From contig NZ_RYZR01000003.1 in the NCBI RefSeq assembly GCF_003977615.1, forward strand, positions 434,001 through 498,000: a stretch of 64,000 nt of DNA. Direction: 5' to 3'. A program made the position numbers and the translations under genes. Of the stretch, positions 8,359 through 16,689 are shown one piece after another. Each line of letters starts with the position of its first letter. The first letter of the stretch is position 1. The notes beneath the pieces were generated by a model that did no database searches, was not told the origin of the DNA, and saw only the letters and a list, made by a program, of their open reading frames with translations. This DNA comes from Dyella dinghuensis. GTDB lineage: Bacteria; Pseudomonadota; Gammaproteobacteria; Xanthomonadales; Rhodanobacteraceae.

Positions 8359-9021
8359 ATGAATAAGTTCGCCGTTATTGCCACCGTTTACCTAATGCTT
8401 TGTTGTGCGATTTCCGTGTCGTACTCGGCGCAGGCTCCTTCTGACACAACGGACCGGCCCGGGGTAGCCACCCTGGCGACGACACCCACGAATAGCTGTC
8501 CGGCCGACACACCGGCTTGGCCTATCTATAAGTCGCTAAGCACGGACGCGACCAGGGAAGTCGCCACGTCGATGGCGGCTTATCGCCTATTCGAGGGTGA
8601 ATTTCGATTCTGCAATGCCGGCGGCTACGGATTGGATGCACGCTTGTTGATGGAATCATCGTCCAACCGCGCCAATGGATTTGTGTTTTGTGGGGAAGCC
8701 GTCAATTACGCCGACAACGGCATTACCTCTTCCAGCCAGGGACAGGTAAAGAGCGATGCCACTGCCCGGAAAGCCGCGGTCTTTGAATGGTATTACGGGG
8801 ACAGCTCGCCCCGCTCCACGCCCCTTGCATTCAGCAACACCTATAACAACACAGGACGGCCGCAATACATCGTGGGCGAAGTCGTGACGGGTTATGCCCG
8901 GGCGCTGATCGGTAGCGACCCGAAGCTAGTTCAACAGGAATGCCTGAAAATGACCGAAGACCTTGCCGACGAGAAGGCCGCTGACGTGCTGAAACAACGG
9001 AACGCTCACCAGCGTCCCTAA
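8359..9021 (+). CDS. secreted protein of unknown function
   Basis: The protein has 220 aa. An N-terminal signal peptide (hydrophobic IATVYLMLCCAISVSYS, cleavage after about residue 24 near SAQA) is clear, so it should be periplasmic or outer-membrane-associated. The mature part has four cysteines, at about residues 52, 80, 103 and 195, which could form disulfides, and stretches rich in Ser, Asn and Tyr. I recognise no family. AGGCAGGGG lies upstream of the ATG. It precedes the YncE-like gene by 44 bases in the same direction and may be co-transcribed. Confidence 0.7.
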   Translation: MNKFAVIATVYLMLCCAISVSYSAQAPSDTTDRPGVATLATTPTNSCPADTPAWPIYKSLSTDATREVATSMAAYRLFEGEFRFCNAGGYGLDARLLMESSSNRANGFVFCGEAVNYADNGITSSSQGQVKSDATARKAAVFEWYYGDSSPRSTPLAFSNTYNNTGRPQYIVGEVVTGYARALIGSDPKLVQQECLKMTEDLADEKAADVLKQRNAHQRP

Positions 9022-9065
9022 GCAAGCAATAAGTAACACCGGGCAAGCTTGGCAAACCCCTCATC

Positions 9066-10115
9066 ATGAGCTTGCCCATGCGCCAATCTCTTGCCATCGC
9101 CTTGCTTGCATCATTAGCCTGCGTTGCTGCCGCTCCTTTTGCGACAGCCGCCGATGCAGCCGCACAATCCCCCTATAAAGTGATCGGTCGCCTGACGCTT
9201 GGCGGCACCGGCGGCTGGGATTACCTCAGCTTTGATTCACAACGTCGTCATCTATTTGTTAGTCGCGGCGATCGCGTGTTGGTTATCGATGTCGATGGCA
9301 ATAAGCAGATTGGCGAGATTCCAGGCACCAGTGGTGTGCATGGCATTGCCATCGCGCAGGATTTGCATCGTGGCTTTACCAGCAACGGTAAGGCAAATTC
9401 TGTGACCGTTTTCGATTTGGATACGCTCAAGACTGTCGGCACCATTGCTGGCACGGGGCAGAAGCCGGATTCGATCATCTATGACAGCGCGTCGCATCAT
9501 GTGCTGACGTTCAACGGTAAAAGTGGTGATGCTAGCGTTATCGATCCCACCGCCGCCAAAGTTGTCGCCACGATCGCGCTACCCGGTAAACCGGAGTTCT
9601 CGGCCGCCGATGGTCAGGGCCATGTCTATGTAAACCTCGAAGACAAATCCGAGCTTTCAGAGATCGACACAAGCACGAACAAAGTGCTGCAAACATGGTC
9701 GCTCGCACCGTGCGAATCGCCCAGCGGTCTGGCCATGGATATTGTACATAAGCGGCTTTTCTCGGTCTGCGATAACCAGAAGATGGCGGTACTTGACGCA
9801 ACGAATGGTCACGTCGTCGCAACCTTACCCATCGGTGATGGCCCAGATGCAGTGACTTTCGATCCTGAGCAAGCGCTTATTTACAGCTCGAATGGCGAAA
9901 GCGGTACGTTGACGGTTGTGCATGAAGACGATCCCGATCACTACTCGGTCGTCGCCAATGTTCCTACACAGATCAGTGCTCGCACGCAGGCACTGGATAC
10001 ACAAAAGCACCGCGTATATCTGTCATCGGCCAAGCTCGGCACCGACAAAGATGCGCATGGTCGCCAGCAACCTGTAGCGAATAGCTTTGCCATTCTTACC
10101 GTCGGCAAGCCCTAA
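9066..10115 (+). CDS. YncE-like periplasmic beta-propeller protein
   Basis: The protein has 349 aa. A signal peptide with cleavage near FATAAD precedes repeated blades of the YVTN/YncE type, such as LFVSRGDRVLVIDV, SVTVFDLDTLKTVGTI, ASVIDPTAAKVVATI and MAVLDATNGHVVATL. Such seven-bladed propellers are periplasmic and are often linked with iron or heme handling or with binding other molecules. The real ligand is unknown. Alternative starts at 9066 and 9078 differ by four residues. A hairpin shared with the convergent histidine kinase follows. Fold assignment is firm; function is open. Confidence 0.85.
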   Translation: MSLPMRQSLAIALLASLACVAAAPFATAADAAAQSPYKVIGRLTLGGTGGWDYLSFDSQRRHLFVSRGDRVLVIDVDGNKQIGEIPGTSGVHGIAIAQDLHRGFTSNGKANSVTVFDLDTLKTVGTIAGTGQKPDSIIYDSASHHVLTFNGKSGDASVIDPTAAKVVATIALPGKPEFSAADGQGHVYVNLEDKSELSEIDTSTNKVLQTWSLAPCESPSGLAMDIVHKRLFSVCDNQKMAVLDATNGHVVATLPIGDGPDAVTFDPEQALIYSSNGESGTLTVVHEDDPDHYSVVANVPTQISARTQALDTQKHRVYLSSAKLGTDKDAHGRQQPVANSFAILTVGKP

Positions 10116-10129
10116 AAGCATCGCTTGAA

Positions 10130-10164
10130 TAACCGCCGGTAGTGCCTGAGCACACCGGCGGTTA
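10130..10164. terminator. hairpin between convergent genes
   Basis: TAACCGCCGGT (10130-10140) pairs perfectly with ACCGGCGGTTA (10154-10164) around a 13-base loop. It lies between the convergent YncE-like and histidine kinase genes. There is no strong T tract, so rho-independent termination is only probable. Confidence 0.5.
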
Positions 10165-10172
10165 GGCAACCG

Positions 10173-11594
10173 TCATACCGATTCCGTAGATGCGCCACGC
10201 ACAAAATGTGTGGGAATCACGACGCTTACTCGTAGACCACGACCGGAAGGCGCATCGAGCAGTTCGATCGCAGCGTTATGCAACTGCGCGGCGCGTTGCA
10301 CGATCGACAGTCCCAGTCCGTAGCCGTCTCCGCTGCTGCTCGCCTCACGATGGAAGCGTGCAAAGACGCTGGCGCGACGCTCCGCAGGAATGCCAGGTCC
10401 GTTATCGATCACCTCGATCACGGCCGCTTCCGTCGCTCGCTTCAACAACAATTGAACGCTGCCGCCGGCGGGAACATGATGCATCGCGTTTTCGATAAGG
10501 TTACGCAGCAATGCGGCCAAAGCCGCTTCGTATCCTTGTACTTTCAACGTATCTTCGTGACCGACAAACGCGAACTCGACGCCACTTTCGCCCAGCAAAG
10601 GCGCCAGTTCATCGATGACATTCATCGCCACGACAACAAGATCGACCTCACTGCGCTGTCCTGCTGCAGCGCCCGCTTCCAATCTCGCCAAGGCAAGCAG
10701 TTGTTCGATACGCCGGGCAAGTCTTGAAAGACCAACCTGAGCGCTAGCGAGAGAAGCCTTGGTCGCCGGAAGCTCGCTCGTCGATAACGCGCCGTCCAGG
10801 TGAATCATCGTCGATGCCAACGGCGTGCGTAATTCATGTGCGACGTCGGCACTGAAACGCCGCTCGCGTTCCAGGGCATCTTCCAGACGTTCCAACTGCG
10901 CATTGAGCGCTTCGATAACAGGTTGCAATTCCTGCGGCGCTCTTTCCAGCTCGATGCGCCGGCGGCTACCCGGTGCGCGCGATGCAAGCGCTTGCCTCAG
11001 ACGTTCCAGCGGACGCAACCCGCGGCGCACAGCCCAGCCGATCAGCAGTGCCAGCAACGGGAGCCCGATAAGCAGTGGCATGCCAAGATCCAGCCACAAG
11101 GCATGCGAAATACCGCGGCGGCTGTCATCGCGCTCGCCCATGCGAATGACAAAGCCGTTGGCATCATCCACGAAGGTAAACACGCGCCATCCGTAACCAT
11201 CGAACTGATAGTTCTCGAAACCCGATAACGGTGTTTGCGGCAGCGGTAATTGCGCGAGGTTGGCGGTTGTCAGGCGTACGTGACCGTGCATGTCGAACAC
11301 TTGATAGCCCACTTCGGACTCGTAGGTTCGCCCATGCATCAGCTCTTCTTCGGCTTTGCGGCCGATGACGGGTACGATAAGTGGCCCCTGCTCCGGACGG
11401 CGCAATGCATCGATGCCCTCGTGCTGCATCAATACATCGAGCGTGCGTGCGGATTCGGCAAGACGGCCATCCAGCAGTTCGTGCGTTTCGATCAGCGTAC
11501 GCCGAAAGCTGTAGAGGCCTAATGGCAGCAACACCGCGAACAGCAAAGTGACGATCATCCAACGCAGGCGTCCCTGCAGGCTTAGTGGCTTCAC
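10173..11594 (-). CDS. membrane sensor histidine kinase (QseC/PmrB class)
   Basis: The protein has 473 aa. TM1 is at about 12-30, a periplasmic sensor region at about 31-168, TM2 at about 170-188, then a HAMP-like linker. HisKA has His253 in ADVAHELRTPLA. HATPase_c carries N box NLIENAMHH, G1 NGPGIP and G2 GDGYGLGLSIV. The start is GTG, overlapping the upstream regulator's stop as GTGA, which implies translational coupling. With the adjacent regulator it forms a complete two-component system. Members of this class respond to cations, antimicrobial peptides or other envelope signals; the specific stimulus is not visible here. Confidence 0.93.
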   Translation of the reverse strand: MKPLSLQGRLRWMIVTLLFAVLLPLGLYSFRRTLIETHELLDGRLAESARTLDVLMQHEGIDALRRPEQGPLIVPVIGRKAEEELMHGRTYESEVGYQVFDMHGHVRLTTANLAQLPLPQTPLSGFENYQFDGYGWRVFTFVDDANGFVIRMGERDDSRRGISHALWLDLGMPLLIGLPLLALLIGWAVRRGLRPLERLRQALASRAPGSRRRIELERAPQELQPVIEALNAQLERLEDALERERRFSADVAHELRTPLASTMIHLDGALSTSELPATKASLASAQVGLSRLARRIEQLLALARLEAGAAAGQRSEVDLVVVAMNVIDELAPLLGESGVEFAFVGHEDTLKVQGYEAALAALLRNLIENAMHHVPAGGSVQLLLKRATEAAVIEVIDNGPGIPAERRASVFARFHREASSSGDGYGLGLSIVQRAAQLHNAAIELLDAPSGRGLRVSVVIPTHFVRGASTESV

Positions 11595-12256
11595 GTTGGG
11601 TCTCTTGGAATCATGTAGCCGACGCCTCGAATCGTGCGGATCGCATCGAAGCTGAGTTTGCGTCGCAGTGCATGGATTTGAACCTCCAAGGCGCTGCTGC
11701 CCACGGGGTTGTCGAGGCCGTAAAGCGAATTCTCCAGATGCTCGCGCCGCACGATGCGCCCCGCCCGCTCCATCAGTATGCGCAATAACGAGAACTCGCG
11801 ACGCGTCAGCTCGATGCGTTTGCCGCGATATTCCGCTTCGGATGTTCCGATATCCAGGCTGATCACACCGACGTCGATGCGGTTGGCGGCTAATCCTTGT
11901 GCGCGCCGCGTCAGCGAGCGAATGCGCGCACTAAGCTCATCGACATGGAACGGCTTCACCAGATAGTCATCCGCACCTGCATCCAGACCGCGAACGCGTG
12001 CTTCGAGCGCATCGCGCGCCGTCATCACGATCACCGGCGTGTTGACATGCGCGCGGCGCGCTTCGGCCAAGACGTCCAGCCCGTCCTTGCCCGGCAAGCC
12101 CAGATCCAATAGGACGAGGTCCGCCGTCTGATCGCGCAACGCCACCAGCGCCTCGCGGCCATCGCGCAACCACGTAACCGCGTAGGAAAGCTTTTCCAAC
12201 GCGTTCTGAATCGCGGTGCCGAGCTGAAGGTCGTCTTCGACCAGGATGATGTGCAT
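11591..12256 (-). CDS. OmpR-family response regulator (QseB/PmrA class)
   Basis: The protein has 221 aa. The receiver (1-115) has EDD, phospho-Asp51 in LVLLDLGLPGKDG, Thr in VMTARD and Lys in YLVKPF. The winged helix (about 125-218) contains LTRREFSLLRILM and ends RTIRGVGYMI. It overlaps the downstream kinase gene by 4 bases, so the pair is expressed together. It should bind direct-repeat promoter sites as a dimer. The promoter probably lies in the 500-base region upstream. Confidence 0.95.
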   Translation of the reverse strand: MHIILVEDDLQLGTAIQNALEKLSYAVTWLRDGREALVALRDQTADLVLLDLGLPGKDGLDVLAEARRAHVNTPVIVMTARDALEARVRGLDAGADDYLVKPFHVDELSARIRSLTRRAQGLAANRIDVGVISLDIGTSEAEYRGKRIELTRREFSLLRILMERAGRIVRREHLENSLYGLDNPVGSSALEVQIHALRRKLSFDAIRTIRGVGYMIPRDPT

Positions 12257-12760
12257 ACCGTTATGACCTTCTGAACCCTATCGCCGGGCGTACCCTCGCA
12301 AGCGATTGTGCAGAGATTAACTTAGGGTGGTCTTACTTATCCTTTCTCCAGTCACGCCCCTAATTGGCCAAGACGAGCTTCTGCCGGCGATTATTCGAGA
12401 TTTTCCAAAGGCTTGTATGTTCCGAAACAACAAGGAGCATGAGCAGCCCAACGGTCGCGTGCGGACCAATGAGACTTAAGGACGATCGGAAGGGCTCAAA
12501 ACACCCTGGCGATTCAAGCACGTGACACAAACCTGCCACACATTTTCAAGGCGTCATCGAAGTAGACCTCGCTTTGGAAGCAACGCACTTCTCAAGCCCT
12601 CCAGACGCAAAAAGCAGCCTTTCTTTCGACCCATGCCGAGCCGGAAGAAGCCGTGCTACGCTATTTCGGTATCGCGAACATAGTGATACGGCTTCACGGA
12701 CCACGGATGGCCGCGGCAAGGCGTCACGTGGTGTAAAACGGCACTGCGGGGGCGTGGGCG
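12257..12760. promoter_or_regulatory. 504-base divergent intergenic region
   Basis: This region separates the two-component pair (leftward) from the YbjQ/PspA cluster (rightward) and must hold promoters for both. I see no clear promoter pair, operator or hairpin. A tiny frame at 12430-12516 (28 codons, preceded by AAGGAG) is possible but lacks features. Other frames here, such as 12574-12957, look like chance. Confidence 0.4.
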
Positions 12761-13150
12761 TTGAGCAGTTTTCCAAACGATTTCGATCTGAATGCGGCAT
12801 GGTTTCGCAAGTCGCAAGGCGATCTGAAGGCATTCATGGAGGCCTTCGCGGTGCGACTGGAAGGCGCCATTCCCGGACGCGTGACGGTAGAGCGCCAGAA
12901 GGACGGCCTGTTCTCCAAGATCAGTCACGCCGTCAAGATCTCGGTCGATGCACATAACCACACATACGTGCTTGCGCTGCAGAAGAGCCGTCTTCTGGCA
13001 CAGCGCAGCAAGAGCGTACACGGTGTGACGCTAAGTACCGAACAGATGGATGTGCCGGCATGGCTTGCCGCTCTCCACGACGAAATTCAGGCGCTCGCCG
13101 AACACGCCGGTTCCGCGCAAAACGTACTACACGATTTCCTGATGTCCTGA
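12761..13150 (+). CDS. unknown protein, first gene of the YbjQ/PspA cluster
   Basis: The predicted protein has 129 aa with a TTG start behind a G-rich stretch (GGGGGCGTGGG). There is no signal peptide and no membrane segment. The N-terminus is acidic and aromatic (FDLNAAWFRKS). The middle, GRVTVERQKDGLFSKI then AVKISVDAHNHTYVLALQ, looks like alternating beta strands, and the C-terminus (WLAALHDEIQALAEHAG) is helical. I recognise no family. It is read in the same direction as two YbjQ-like genes and a PspA gene with short gaps, so it probably belongs to their operon. The TTG start makes the exact N-terminus uncertain. Confidence 0.65.
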   Translation: MSSFPNDFDLNAAWFRKSQGDLKAFMEAFAVRLEGAIPGRVTVERQKDGLFSKISHAVKISVDAHNHTYVLALQKSRLLAQRSKSVHGVTLSTEQMDVPAWLAALHDEIQALAEHAGSAQNVLHDFLMS

Positions 13151-13228
13151 CGATGATGTCCGCGTGTCCGGCGGCTCAACCGTTTATCGCTCGAATCCCG
13201 CTGCAAGGATTACAGCCTGGAGTTTCGA

Positions 13229-14179
13229 ATGTCATGGTTTGATCGGTTCAAAGGTAATACCCCTTCCCCGTCCTCCCAGGGCGCACCGCAACAAGATTTT
13301 GCCGGCAGCAATGCCGAGCGGCAGGCGGAATGGGAAAGTGCGCTGCATCATCATCGCCTTCCCGCCTTCGTCAAACAGCGTCTGAGTGACGCATCCAGCG
13401 GGAAACTTCCGTGGATCTCCACGATGACGCCTGCGGAGCTTGCGCAAACGCATCGCTACAAGGTTCGCCCCATCGCGATGGTGTCCGGCACATGCTGGTA
13501 TCACTATGGCTATTCCTGGACGAATGGACACACAGCAGGGTGGCATCAGGCGCTCAAGCGCATGCAGCAGGAAGCCGTCGCTGCCGGTGCCAACGCCATC
13601 GTCGACGTGCGTATGCGCAAAATCAATCTGCACGTGGGCGCGAGCATGGACTTCACCGTGATGGGCACCGCGATTCGCGTCGAAGGCCTGCCGCCCAATC
13701 CCGAGCCGGTGGTCGCGACGGTGACCGCGCTTGAATTCATGCGCTTGCTCGAGGCCGACATCGTGCCGACGGGCATTGCGATTGGCGCGCACTACGAATG
13801 GCTGAATTCTTACTCATGGGCCAATCTCGACGCCAAGGGCGGCTGGATCAATCAGCCGCTTACCGAACTGGGTAACTTCTGGGAACGCGTACGGCGCAAG
13901 GCACTTCTCCAGCTTCGCCAGGACACGCAGCGCGATGGCAATGGCGTGCTTGCACATACGCATTTCGGCGAATTGCTGAAAGTTGAAGAGCAGAACGCCG
14001 CTCGTTACCTGGGCCGGCACATCGTGATCGGCACCGTGGTGGATAGCAAACGCTACGGCGCTGTGCCGCATGACATCCGACATGTTGTAGATATGTGTGA
14101 TGGCACTTCGCCGATGCTCGAAGAACGCCAGCATGGACACAACGCTTATGACACCAATCAGGAAGAGGGTTCGATATGA
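13229..14179 (+). CDS. YbjQ-like (putative heavy-metal-binding domain) protein
   Basis: The protein has 316 aa. Residues about 75-155 and about 165-290 resemble YbjQ/UPF0145-type domains: a strand with VSGTCWYHYGYSW, a helix with GWHQALKRMQQEAVAAGAN, then AIVDVRMRKIN and a hydrophobic strand ending MGTAIRVEG. The second copy is more diverged, with GAHYEWLNSYSW and WERVRRKALLQLRQD. The N-terminal 60 residues are polar linker. There is no signal peptide. YbjQ folds form pentameric rings; their 'heavy-metal-binding' label is a family name, not a proven activity. GGAG precedes the ATG, and the stop overlaps the next start as ATGA. Confidence 0.75.
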   Translation: MSWFDRFKGNTPSPSSQGAPQQDFAGSNAERQAEWESALHHHRLPAFVKQRLSDASSGKLPWISTMTPAELAQTHRYKVRPIAMVSGTCWYHYGYSWTNGHTAGWHQALKRMQQEAVAAGANAIVDVRMRKINLHVGASMDFTVMGTAIRVEGLPPNPEPVVATVTALEFMRLLEADIVPTGIAIGAHYEWLNSYSWANLDAKGGWINQPLTELGNFWERVRRKALLQLRQDTQRDGNGVLAHTHFGELLKVEEQNAARYLGRHIVIGTVVDSKRYGAVPHDIRHVVDMCDGTSPMLEERQHGHNAYDTNQEEGSI

Positions 14180-14997
14180 GTGACGGCACGGCGATTCCGC
14201 AACACGCGCTTGAACGGCTCAAGGGCCTGCGCAGCGAAGGACATCCGGGTGGCATCTTCACCTCGGACTTTTCAGTCAACGAATTCCTGTTGGTGCGCAA
14301 GGCGGGTTTTGAACCGGTCGGCTTGTGCGTCGGCTCATGCATTTACCACCTGGGCATCCAGTATTCGAGCTGGAGCCAGAACCAGGAAATGAACGTGCTT
14401 TCGCAAGCGATGTATCACGCGCGCGAACTCGCGATGTCGCGCATGCGCTCGGAAGCCGAAAGCATGGGTGCCGACGGTATCGTGGGCGTGGAACTCACCG
14501 TCAAGCGCATGGAATGGGATGACAAGATCCTGGAATTCATCGCCATCGGAACGGGCGTGGTACACGCCAAGGGACACCCGGGCTATAAAGGGCATAACGG
14601 CAAACCCTTTACGTCCGATCTTTCCGGGCAGGATTTCTGGACACTCTTGCAGGCCGGTTATCGCCCGCTGGAAATGGTGATGGGATCGTGCGTGTATCAC
14701 GTCGCACATCAAGGCATGTTCAAGGCGCTTGGCAACGTTGGCAACAACACCGAGCTGACCAACTTCTCGCAAGCGCTCTACGACGCACGCGAAATTGCCA
14801 TGGAACGCATGCAACATGAAGCGACCGCCGTGAAGGCAGAAGGCGTCGTCGGCGTCGACCTCCACGAGGGTTCGCACAACTGGCAACCGCATATAATCGA
14901 ATTCTTTGCCGTAGGCACGGCGGTGACACCGATTACGACCGAACGGGATGCTTCCACCATTCCCGATCCGCAATTGGTGTTGTCCGTCAACAATTGA
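14176..14997 (+). CDS. protein with two tandem YbjQ-like domains
   Basis: The protein has 273 aa made of two clear homologous halves. The first (about 27-135) has FTSDFSVNEFLLVRKAG, VGSCIYHLG, ARELAMSRMRSEAESMGADG and FIAIGTGV. The second (about 145-257) has FTSDLSGQDFWTLLQAG, MGSCVYHVA, AREIAMERMQHEATAVKAEG and FFAVGTAV. The shared G-S-C-[IV]-Y-H motif is striking and could be a metal- or ligand-binding site. The gene overlaps the previous one by 4 bases (ATGA) and lies 14 bases before the pspA-like ATG. The likely role is envelope stress or membrane association together with PspA (inference from context). Confidence 0.8.
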   Translation: MSDGTAIPQHALERLKGLRSEGHPGGIFTSDFSVNEFLLVRKAGFEPVGLCVGSCIYHLGIQYSSWSQNQEMNVLSQAMYHARELAMSRMRSEAESMGADGIVGVELTVKRMEWDDKILEFIAIGTGVVHAKGHPGYKGHNGKPFTSDLSGQDFWTLLQAGYRPLEMVMGSCVYHVAHQGMFKALGNVGNNTELTNFSQALYDAREIAMERMQHEATAVKAEGVVGVDLHEGSHNWQPHIIEFFAVGTAVTPITTERDASTIPDPQLVLSVNN

Positions 14998-15011
14998 ACG
15001 GGAGTACAGAC

Positions 15012-15713
15012 ATGAGCATTCTTGGACGCGTAGCCGATCTGCTTCAGGCCAAAACGCATTCGTTGTTGAACAAGCTGGAAGATCCGAACGAGCAGCTCGA
15101 TCTTTCGTATGAAAAAATGATTTCCGGCCTGCAGGAAACCAAGCAGCATCTGGCGGAAGTCGTGACAGAACAGAAGCTGCTTGAGCGGCAGATGGACCAG
15201 GCCACGCAGGAAGCCGATCAAGCACAGGACAATGCAAAACTTGCCATGCAATCGTCGCGCGAGGATCTGGCCCGCGAAGCGCTTGTGAAACGTCAGGCCG
15301 CGCAGGAAAAATTGCAGTCGCTTGGCAAGGCACATGACAACATCAGCGCGCAGGTCGAAAAGCTCATCGGCTACCAGAAAACACTGGAAGGCCGCATCGA
15401 ACAATTCCGCACGCAGAAAGAAGTGATGAAGAGCAGCTACGCGGCTGCTCAGGCGCAGGTGAAGGTCACCGAGTCGTTGACGGGGGTGGGCGATCACCTC
15501 AGCCATGTCGGCGATACCATGCGTCGCGCCGAAGATAAGGTTGCTGGTGCCCAGGCCAAAGCCGACGCAATGGACGGTTTGCTGAAAGCCGGCGTTCTCA
15601 ATGATCCGCTGGATCATCGAAGCAGCAGCGAAAAAGAGCTCGACGCCATGCGCAGCAATAGCGCCATCGACGCCGAACTGGCAAAACTCAAGGCGGAGCT
15701 TGGCAAAGCCTGA
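15012..15713 (+). CDS. PspA/IM30 family protein
   Basis: The protein has 233 aa. I chose the ATG at 15012 because GGGAG precedes it and the family starts MSILGRVADLLQ. The protein is almost entirely heptad-rich coiled coil (about 25-190), with the amphipathic N-terminal helix typical of PspA/IM30/Vipp1. The Asp-Pro motif LEDPNEQLDLSYEKM at about 22-36 is characteristic. These proteins polymerise on stressed membranes and preserve the proton gradient. No pspF or pspBC is adjacent. Instead it follows two YbjQ-type genes, a non-classical phage-shock arrangement. A strong hairpin ends the cluster. Confidence 0.9.
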   Translation: MSILGRVADLLQAKTHSLLNKLEDPNEQLDLSYEKMISGLQETKQHLAEVVTEQKLLERQMDQATQEADQAQDNAKLAMQSSREDLAREALVKRQAAQEKLQSLGKAHDNISAQVEKLIGYQKTLEGRIEQFRTQKEVMKSSYAAAQAQVKVTESLTGVGDHLSHVGDTMRRAEDKVAGAQAKADAMDGLLKAGVLNDPLDHRSSSEKELDAMRSNSAIDAELAKLKAELGKA

Positions 15714-15722
15714 CGCCCATCC

Positions 15723-15748
15723 AGCTGCCGGCTCACGAGCCGGCAGCT
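15723..15748 (+). terminator. hairpin ending the YbjQ/PspA cluster
   Basis: AGCTGCCGGCT (15723-15733) pairs perfectly with AGCCGGCAGCT (15738-15748) around the tetraloop CACG. It starts 10 bases after the pspA-like stop. The following GCTTCTGC is only weakly T-rich, so termination is likely but not of textbook form. Confidence 0.6.
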
Positions 15749-15784
15749 GCTTCTGCAGCACCATGCCTCGCGCGGGCATATGCT

Positions 15785-16573
15785 ATGCACGTGATGACAC
15801 GTGCAGCCCCTCCTCCACTCGGCGAAGACGGTCGCCACCTGCTTACGTTGCAACGTGAGTATCCGCGCGGCACGTATGTCGAAACGCATTCCCACACGTG
15901 GGCGCAGGTGCTTTATGCCGTCGAAGGCGTGATGTGGGTGGAAATCGGGTTTGAAGCGCTAGTCGTGCCGCCGCAGCGCGCGGTATGGGTGCCACCAGAA
16001 ACATTGCACTCGATCAAGATGATGAGTGCGGTGCGCATGCGCAATCTGTATCTGCATCCGCAGGCGACCGAAGCGCTTGGTAAACGTGGCGAAGTATTTG
16101 AAGTCAGTCCTTTGCTGCGGCAGCTGATTGTGGTGATGGCCGAACAGGGTGAGCATCGTAGCCAGGAATACATCGATGCAGCGAACCGATTGATCGTGCT
16201 GGAACTCGCTGCGGCGAAGACCAGTACGTTGCGAATCATGCTTCCCGCCGGAACCGATCGGCGTCTTGAAACGGTGTGTCGTGCCGTGATCGACCATCCA
16301 TCGCTCGATATTCCACTCGAACACTACAGCGATCAGGCTGGCGCTAGCGTACGAACGCTCTCTCGCCTTTTCCAACAGGAGCTCGGCATGGGCTTCGCCG
16401 AATGGCGCCGGCAGGTCCAGCTGGCCGTTGCGACGTCGCGCCTTGCGGAAGGCCACGCCGTTCATGCCATTGCGCGATCGCTCGGCTATTCGCCCAGCAG
16501 TTTCAGCGACATGTTCCGTCGCGAGCTGGGTGTTTCACCGGTAGCCTACCAACCCGCGGCATCCGCTCAGTAA
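15785..16573 (+). CDS. AraC-family transcriptional regulator with cupin domain
   Basis: The protein has 262 aa. The N-terminal cupin (about 20-100) has the pattern ETHSHTWAQVLYAVEG and PPQRAVWVPPETLHSI. The C-terminal double helix-turn-helix (about 160-255) has ASVRTLSRLFQQELGMGF and ends with the signature IARSLGYSPSSFSDMFRRELGVSP. It is close in layout to NimR/YdeC-like regulators that control adjacent efflux or detoxification genes. The next gene in the same direction is a quinone-oxidoreductase-like enzyme, a possible target (inference). Confidence 0.92.
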   Translation: MHVMTRAAPPPLGEDGRHLLTLQREYPRGTYVETHSHTWAQVLYAVEGVMWVEIGFEALVVPPQRAVWVPPETLHSIKMMSAVRMRNLYLHPQATEALGKRGEVFEVSPLLRQLIVVMAEQGEHRSQEYIDAANRLIVLELAAAKTSTLRIMLPAGTDRRLETVCRAVIDHPSLDIPLEHYSDQAGASVRTLSRLFQQELGMGFAEWRRQVQLAVATSRLAEGHAVHAIARSLGYSPSSFSDMFRRELGVSPVAYQPAASAQ

Positions 16574-16689
16574 ACGTATTTTTAAGCTGCAGCAGTTGGC
16601 CGAAATTCGAATGCTTTTGACCGATCGTCGGCGCGGCGGTCATCTACACTTTCCCCTCAACGTAAGCCTTCGTTATGACGGAGACATTT

